Positions 60,069-64,000 of a DNA stretch of 64,000 bases are shown here, in pieces. Each line of letters begins with the position of its first letter. Position 1 is the stretch's first letter. This stretch comes from Anaerolineae bacterium (lineage in GTDB: Bacteria; Chloroflexota; Anaerolineae; 4572-78; J111). Both the position numbers and the translations under genes were made by a program. The DNA lies in assembly GCA_022071955.1 (NCBI GenBank), contig JAJVIM010000004.1, positions 248,001 to 312,000 on the forward strand, written 5' to 3'. The notes beneath the pieces are model-generated. The model did no database searches, had not been told where the DNA came from, and saw only the letters and a list, made by a program, of their open reading frames with translations.

Positions 60069-60635
60069 ATGACGAACGACACAGAACTTCTGGCCAAAGC
60101 GAAACAACTGGACCCGGCAGCGTTGCACGCCCTGCACCAACAATACTACGAGCCAGTGGCTCGATACATTAAGTTTAAGGTTGGTGATCCGCATACTGTC
60201 GAGGATCTCAGTGGCGAAGTCTTCGTACGTATCCTGGAAGGGCTGAAGCGCGGCCAGTCCTGGCGCGATTCGCCACAGGGCTGGATTATGGGCATTGCCC
60301 GCAACGTCGTTGTAGATTATTACCGCAAACGCGAACGTATTAGCGAAGTTGAACTCAATGAGCAGGTCATGTCGGCAAGCCACACCGACCCTACACAGCG
60401 AATACTGATCAAAGAGCGGCTGGAACATTTACACAGCGCCCTCAAACAACTCACCGACGAACAACGGGATGTCGTTTTATTGCGGTTTATCGAAGGCATC
60501 GATATTAACAGTGTGGCGAAAGCTATTAACAAATCGCCCGGAGCGGTTAAAGGCCTGCAATATCGCGCGCTGCGCGCTTTGGCAGAAATTATGGGCGATA
60601 CCACCGCTGAGAGTGTAGCAGGAACACACCAATGA
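60069..60635 (+). CDS. ECF-type RNA polymerase sigma factor
   Basis: The 188-residue protein has sigma region 2 (VEDLSGEVFVRILEG, then PQGWIMGIARNVVVDYYRKR) and region 4 (LTDEQRDVVLLRFIEGIDI, then SPGAVKGLQYRALRAL) joined by a short linker. AGGAAG precedes the ATG. It overlaps the anti-sigma gene by ATGA (60632-60635), the standard coupling of such pairs. It would direct transcription in response to an envelope signal; its targets probably include its own promoter and, possibly, the acidic lipoprotein gene. Confidence 0.95.
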   Translation: MTNDTELLAKAKQLDPAALHALHQQYYEPVARYIKFKVGDPHTVEDLSGEVFVRILEGLKRGQSWRDSPQGWIMGIARNVVVDYYRKRERISEVELNEQVMSASHTDPTQRILIKERLEHLHSALKQLTDEQRDVVLLRFIEGIDINSVAKAINKSPGAVKGLQYRALRALAEIMGDTTAESVAGTHQ

Positions 60636-61948
60636 CAACCAACAATCAACACTTACCAGAAGATATACTGGATGACGCCCTGGCGATGGTTGCCGCCGGC
60701 ATCCCCGTTGATGTTGTGCTGGCCGAAGCCGGCTCAGACGCCGAATGGCTGGAGCCGCTGCTCACTGTGGCCAGCCAGGCTGCCAGCCTGAAAACAACAA
60801 TCACCGTGCCGCCGCCGGCTGCCAGCCTCAACAAAATGCTGGCCCACGCCGAAAAAATGGCGGCTGCGGCTGCGCCGGTTTCGCCGCCGGCCACTAACCG
60901 GGGATTATTGAGTTGGCTGCGGCCGGGGCCGCTGTTTGCAACGGGGCTGCGTACCGCAACACTAACCGTTAGCGTGCTGATTGCCTTTTTGGCCGGCACA
61001 ATAGCCGGCTCCGGTATGACCATGGCCGCCCAAAACAGTGTGCCCGGCCAGCCGTTTTACGGCCTTAAACGGATGGGTGAATCGGTGCGCTTGAGTCTGC
61101 TCGATAGCAACCAGCACCGCCAGCGGCTCGAAGATACATTTAACCTGGAACGCCGTTTTGAAACGGACCTGCTGCTGGATCGGGGCAAAGAAGTGGTGGT
61201 TATATTTGAGGATTCGGTGCAATCGTTGGGGCCGGACAGCTTTGTTATTGACGAAGGCGTGGTAAAACTTACGGCGGATAGTCAAATTTTTGGTGATCTG
61301 GCTCCGGGCGCGCGGGTGCGGATTCAGGCCATAACCCAGCCGCCGGATTCGCTGCGGGCGCTGTCGGTGTGGGTGGTGCGGGCCGCGCCGCCAACACCCA
61401 CACCCACGGTTACGCCATCGCCTACAGTTAAGCCCACTCAACCTGCTACGGCCACGCCATCGGCTACGCCAACAATGGCTACTACCAGCGATACACTGGC
61501 GCTGCCTCCCACACCAACGCCGGTGCCAACTGAGGAAAATCTGGCCGCAGATGACGCCATTACTCCGGCCAACGGTTCAACCGGCGGGACGCCGACCAAC
61601 AGCAACGATGGCTTGACAAATAGTAATGACGATGGCCTGGACAACAATGCCGATTTTAATGATAACGGGGACGATTTTAGTAATTCCGGGTCTGGTAGTT
61701 CCAATAACGATGATGATTTCGACGACAGCGATTTTAACGACAACGGTAGCGATGACGAATTTAATGATAACACCAGCGGTGGTCACTCCGACGACAATTC
61801 AAATGACAACATTGATGTTGGCCGGGGTGGCGGCGATGATAATCATTCTGGCAACAGTGGCAATTCTGGCCGGGGCAGCGATGATAACAACTCTGGCAGC
61901 GGCAGCCATAATGATAACAGCGACGATGACCATCCGGACGACCATTAA
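60632..61948 (+). CDS. Membrane anti-sigma factor with DUF5667 and Asp/Asn-rich tail
   Basis: The 438-residue protein has a cytoplasmic N-terminal part (about 1-95), one membrane helix (about 110-130, LTVSVLIAFLAGTIAGSG), a DUF5667-like stretch (VPGQPFYGLKRMGESVRLSL), a further beta-rich domain (about 185-245) and a Thr/Pro-rich linker (about 250-300). The last 120 residues are Asp/Asn/Ser/Gly-rich and end DDDHPDDH. The N-terminal part is expected to hold the sigma factor. The tail, which resembles the lipoprotein at 57029-57913, is outside the usual family plan. Confidence 0.88.
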   Translation: MTTNNQHLPEDILDDALAMVAAGIPVDVVLAEAGSDAEWLEPLLTVASQAASLKTTITVPPPAASLNKMLAHAEKMAAAAAPVSPPATNRGLLSWLRPGPLFATGLRTATLTVSVLIAFLAGTIAGSGMTMAAQNSVPGQPFYGLKRMGESVRLSLLDSNQHRQRLEDTFNLERRFETDLLLDRGKEVVVIFEDSVQSLGPDSFVIDEGVVKLTADSQIFGDLAPGARVRIQAITQPPDSLRALSVWVVRAAPPTPTPTVTPSPTVKPTQPATATPSATPTMATTSDTLALPPTPTPVPTEENLAADDAITPANGSTGGTPTNSNDGLTNSNDDGLDNNADFNDNGDDFSNSGSGSSNNDDDFDDSDFNDNGSDDEFNDNTSGGHSDDNSNDNIDVGRGGGDDNHSGNSGNSGRGSDDNNSGSGSHNDNSDDDHPDDH

Positions 61949-61972
61949 AGACGGTTGATTTCCGGAATCAAC

Positions 61973-62007
61973 AAAAAAGGGCGCCGCGAATTCGCAGCGC
62001 CCTTTTT
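61973..62007. terminator. Bidirectional intrinsic terminator
   Basis: AAAAAA, a stem GGGCGC...GCGCCC around GCGAATTCGC, then TTTTT. It lies between the convergent anti-sigma and CoA-transferase genes and has the A-tract/T-tract pair needed on both strands. Confidence 0.85.
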
Positions 62008-62024
62008 GATTCATCGCAACAAGG

Positions 62025-63554
62025 TTAACTCTGGCCGTTGGAGCGTGGCTTCATTGAGTTGGTAGCCAAAAAGCGGGTGTGCCAGCTAAAAGCTTCTTCA
62101 AGCAGATGCGGAGTCTGTTTACCCGGCGACATGTTGAGCGCGCGCTGGTAATATTCCTGCAGCGCCGGCCGAAAATCCGGGTGAGCGCATTTTTGGATGA
62201 TCACTTTGGCCCGCTGTTTGGGCGACAGACCGCGCAAGTCGGCCAGGCCGTACTCGGTAACCAGAATCTGGGTGTCGTGTTCGGTGTGGTCAACGTGAGA
62301 AACCATCGGCACAATCGCCGAAATCGCTCCGTTTTTGGCGGTTGAAGGCGTCATAAAAATCGACAGGAAAGCGTTGCGGGCAAAGTCGCCGGAGCCGCCA
62401 ACGCCGTTTTGAATGCGCGTGCCCATGAGGTGGGTGGAGTTAACGTTGCCGTAAATATCGGCCTCAACCAGACTGTTCATGGCAATCACGCCCAGCCGGC
62501 GGATAACTTCGGGGTGGTTGCTGATGCCCACGGAACGCAGAATAATCTTGTCGTGGAAGAAGTCGATGTTATTGTTGAATTTTTGCAAGGCTTCCGGGCT
62601 GAGCGAAAATGCCGTGGCCGAGGCTGCGCGCAGCGTGCCGGATTCAAGCATATCGAGCATGCCATCCTGAATTACCTCGGTGTACGAGGTCATATTTTCA
62701 AAGCGGCTCTTTTGTAGCCCCATCAGCACCGCGTTGGGAATGTTGCCCACGCCGGATTGAAGCGGCAGGAGGGTTTTATCGGGCAGGCGGCCCTTGCTTA
62801 CTTCGTGCTCCAAAAAGTCCAGAATGTGGTCGGCAATGCGGTAAGAAACATCGTTGGGCGGGGTAAAGGGGCTGTTGCGGTCGCCGTCGTTGGTTTCAAT
62901 AATGGCCACAATTTTGTCGGGGTCGCAGCGCAGATAGGGCTGGCCAATGCGGTCGTCGGCGCGGCAAATGGGGATGGGTTTGCGGTGGGGCGGGGTAACC
63001 GATTGGTAATACACATCGTGCATGCCTTCGAGTTTTTCGTTTTGCCACGCGTTAACTTCGATGATCACCTTTTCGGCATGATCGAGCCAGCTTTTGTTGT
63101 TGCCCAATGAACTGGCCGGAACCAACTGCCCGTCTTCCTTAATTGAGGTCACTTCGACAATGGCAAAATCGAGCTTACCCAAAAAGCCGTAGCTCACGTA
63201 TTGCGGCACGTGGCTCAGGTGCAGGTCAATGTATTCAATATCGCCGGCGTTGATCCGCTTGCGGGTTACCGGCTCTGATTGGTAGGGCAGGCGCAGGCGC
63301 ATGGCATCAACCATGGCCAGCGCGGCGTCCAATTCCGGGGCGGTAGATGCGCCGGTCCAAACGCCAATCTGGAATGGATTGCCTTCCATGTGGGCGTTGG
63401 CAATGCGCAGGGCCAGCGCTCGCGGCACGGCTTTGGGGTAGCCGCTGCCCGTAAAACCGCTCATCCCCACGTTAACATCGGTGGTGATGAGGGCGGCGGC
63501 GTCTTCGGCGCTCATAACCTTGCTGCGGAGGGATTTGTTCAAAATGCGTGTCAC
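62025..63554 (-). CDS. Acetyl-CoA hydrolase/succinyl-CoA:acetate CoA-transferase
   Basis: The 509-residue protein matches the Cat1/AarC group: GSGYPKAVPRAL near residue 40, the catalytic Glu in SYTEVIQDGMLD, PLQSGVGNIPNAVL, NGVGGSGDFARNAFLS and LVTEYGLADLRGLSPKQRA. It transfers CoA between acetate and succinate, or hydrolyses acetyl-CoA, linking acetate metabolism to the TCA cycle. It is convergent with the anti-sigma gene and followed upstream by the lexA control region. Exact substrate preference cannot be read from sequence. Confidence 0.92.
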   Translation of the reverse strand: MTRILNKSLRSKVMSAEDAAALITTDVNVGMSGFTGSGYPKAVPRALALRIANAHMEGNPFQIGVWTGASTAPELDAALAMVDAMRLRLPYQSEPVTRKRINAGDIEYIDLHLSHVPQYVSYGFLGKLDFAIVEVTSIKEDGQLVPASSLGNNKSWLDHAEKVIIEVNAWQNEKLEGMHDVYYQSVTPPHRKPIPICRADDRIGQPYLRCDPDKIVAIIETNDGDRNSPFTPPNDVSYRIADHILDFLEHEVSKGRLPDKTLLPLQSGVGNIPNAVLMGLQKSRFENMTSYTEVIQDGMLDMLESGTLRAASATAFSLSPEALQKFNNNIDFFHDKIILRSVGISNHPEVIRRLGVIAMNSLVEADIYGNVNSTHLMGTRIQNGVGGSGDFARNAFLSIFMTPSTAKNGAISAIVPMVSHVDHTEHDTQILVTEYGLADLRGLSPKQRAKVIIQKCAHPDFRPALQEYYQRALNMSPGKQTPHLLEEAFSWHTRFLATNSMKPRSNGQS

Positions 63555-63804
63555 AAACTTGTTCCTTTCTAATACTAAAAAAATGATAAAGATCGAACTT
63601 TAGGCTGGTGGATGATTGGGGGCCTCCGTTGGCACATATCTCCAAACGCCGTCTGGTTTGAGTTTACATAAAGTAATACTGCACAAATTATCAGCCTGGA
63701 GTATAAAGATGAGTGGCAAGTGAGTCAAACCAGATGGGGGTAAATTGTATAATTATTCACAAAGAGAAATCCGGTTCCTTTTTAATAAAAAACAAAAATC
63801 AAAC

Positions 63805-63834
63805 TTGACATAGAACGCCCGTTCGTGGTATAAT
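63805..63834 (+). promoter_or_regulatory. lexA promoter
   Basis: TTGACA (63805-63810) and TATAAT (63829-63834) with 18 bp spacing, 57 bp ahead of the start codon. Confidence 0.85.
63812..63825. promoter_or_regulatory. SOS box (LexA operator)
   Basis: AGAACGCCCGTTCG contains GAAC-N4-GTTC, the LexA site of Gram-positive type bacteria. It lies in the spacer between -35 and -10, as expected for autorepression. Confidence 0.85.
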
Positions 63835-63890
63835 CTCTCAAAACAGCACAAATGGTCGGAACAAATGGCCGTTTTCAGGGAGCAAACACA

Positions 63891-64000
63891 ATGAGTCTAT
63901 CAGAACGTCAACAAAAAATATTGGAATTTGTAAAATCATTTACTCTGGACAATGGATACCCGCCCACCATCCGGGAAATTGGTAAAGCGGTAAACATCAG
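63891..64000 (+). CDS. lexA: LexA repressor, N-terminal start
   Basis: Only the first 36 codons are in the window. They read MSLSERQQKILEFVKSF and then NGYPPTIREIGKAVNIS, the LexA DNA-binding winged helix. AGGGAG lies 8 bases ahead of the ATG. The protein is the SOS repressor whose autocleavage on RecA-ssDNA induces DNA repair genes. The SOS box at 63812-63825 supports autoregulation. The protease domain lies beyond the right edge. Confidence 0.93.
   Translation, partial: MSLSERQQKILEFVKSFTLDNGYPPTIREIGKAVNI

Larger units (their letters stand above)
63555..63890. other. Spacer between CoA-transferase and lexA genes
   Basis: This 336-bp region carries the lexA promoter and SOS box at its right end. 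An inverted TCTGGTTTGA pair (about 63652-63661 and 63725-63734) spans its middle. TTGTATAATTAT at 63744-63755 may be a further promoter-like element. No gene is seen. Confidence 0.5.

Overview
The window is a 64 kb stretch of GC-rich bacterial DNA with dense, mostly ATG-started genes, frequent ATGA or TAATG overlaps and many intergenic repeats. LysM-anchored solute-binding proteins, an anti-sigma factor of the DUF5667 type, a Gram-positive style SOS box (GAAC-N4-GTTC) before lexA, abundant sugar importers and degenerate heptamer arrays together suggest a heterotrophic Chloroflexota bacterium (Anaerolineae or Caldilineae type). That assignment is an inference from gene content, not a database result.

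Layout. 1-860: the N-terminal half of a secreted subtilisin-like protease. 1.1-9.2 kb: a mannitol-type phosphotransferase operon (IIC, IIB, IIA, an HPr-EI fusion, an unusually long MDR dehydrogenase) with an MtlR/BglG-like regulator. 9.3-26.6 kb: a sugar-catabolism island with a ribose/fructose-type ABC importer, a LacD-type aldolase and a ROK kinase, opposite a regulator in which a sugar-binding domain sits between the two halves of a DeoR protein. The YicI-type alpha-xylosidase, a CUT1 ABC importer and a LacI repressor follow. The binding protein of the first importer carries a 933-bp in-frame tandem duplication.

26.9-31.4 kb: a GT4 glycosyltransferase, a secreted WG-repeat protein and an EEP-family phosphatase. 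31.5-44.5 kb: a largely co-directional accessory cluster: two HprK-like kinases, a GDPD-like protein, a TylF-type methyltransferase, a duplicated sugar nucleotidyltransferase, GT2 and GT-C glycosyltransferases, an NTP_transf_5 protein, an AP2-like protein, a DUF4326 protein, PqqD, a lasso-peptide B2-type protease and a glutamine-dependent asparagine synthetase. The enzyme set resembles a lasso-peptide (RiPP) locus of the paeninodin kind mixed with glycan genes, but I could not find a precursor peptide. This is the best candidate for an undescribed system in the window.

44.5-52.1 kb: a MacB/HlyD-type exporter with an OmpR-type two-component system. Two near-identical promoters with 11-bp direct repeats probably bind its response regulator. 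52-57 kb: hydrolase, DUF362, ClC channel-like and TrkA-like proteins. 57-62 kb: an ECF sigma/anti-sigma pair and a lipoprotein that share an extraordinary Asp/Asn-rich tail composition. 62-64 kb: an acetate/succinate CoA-transferase and the start of lexA.

Three repeat types thread through the spacers: perfect palindromes with a conserved GGCGGC-NNN-GCCGCC core, often paired with a C5-T-C/T type palindrome; degenerate period-7 arrays resembling cyanobacterial STRR sequences, sometimes running into gene ends; and MITE-like elements with imperfect terminal inverted repeats.
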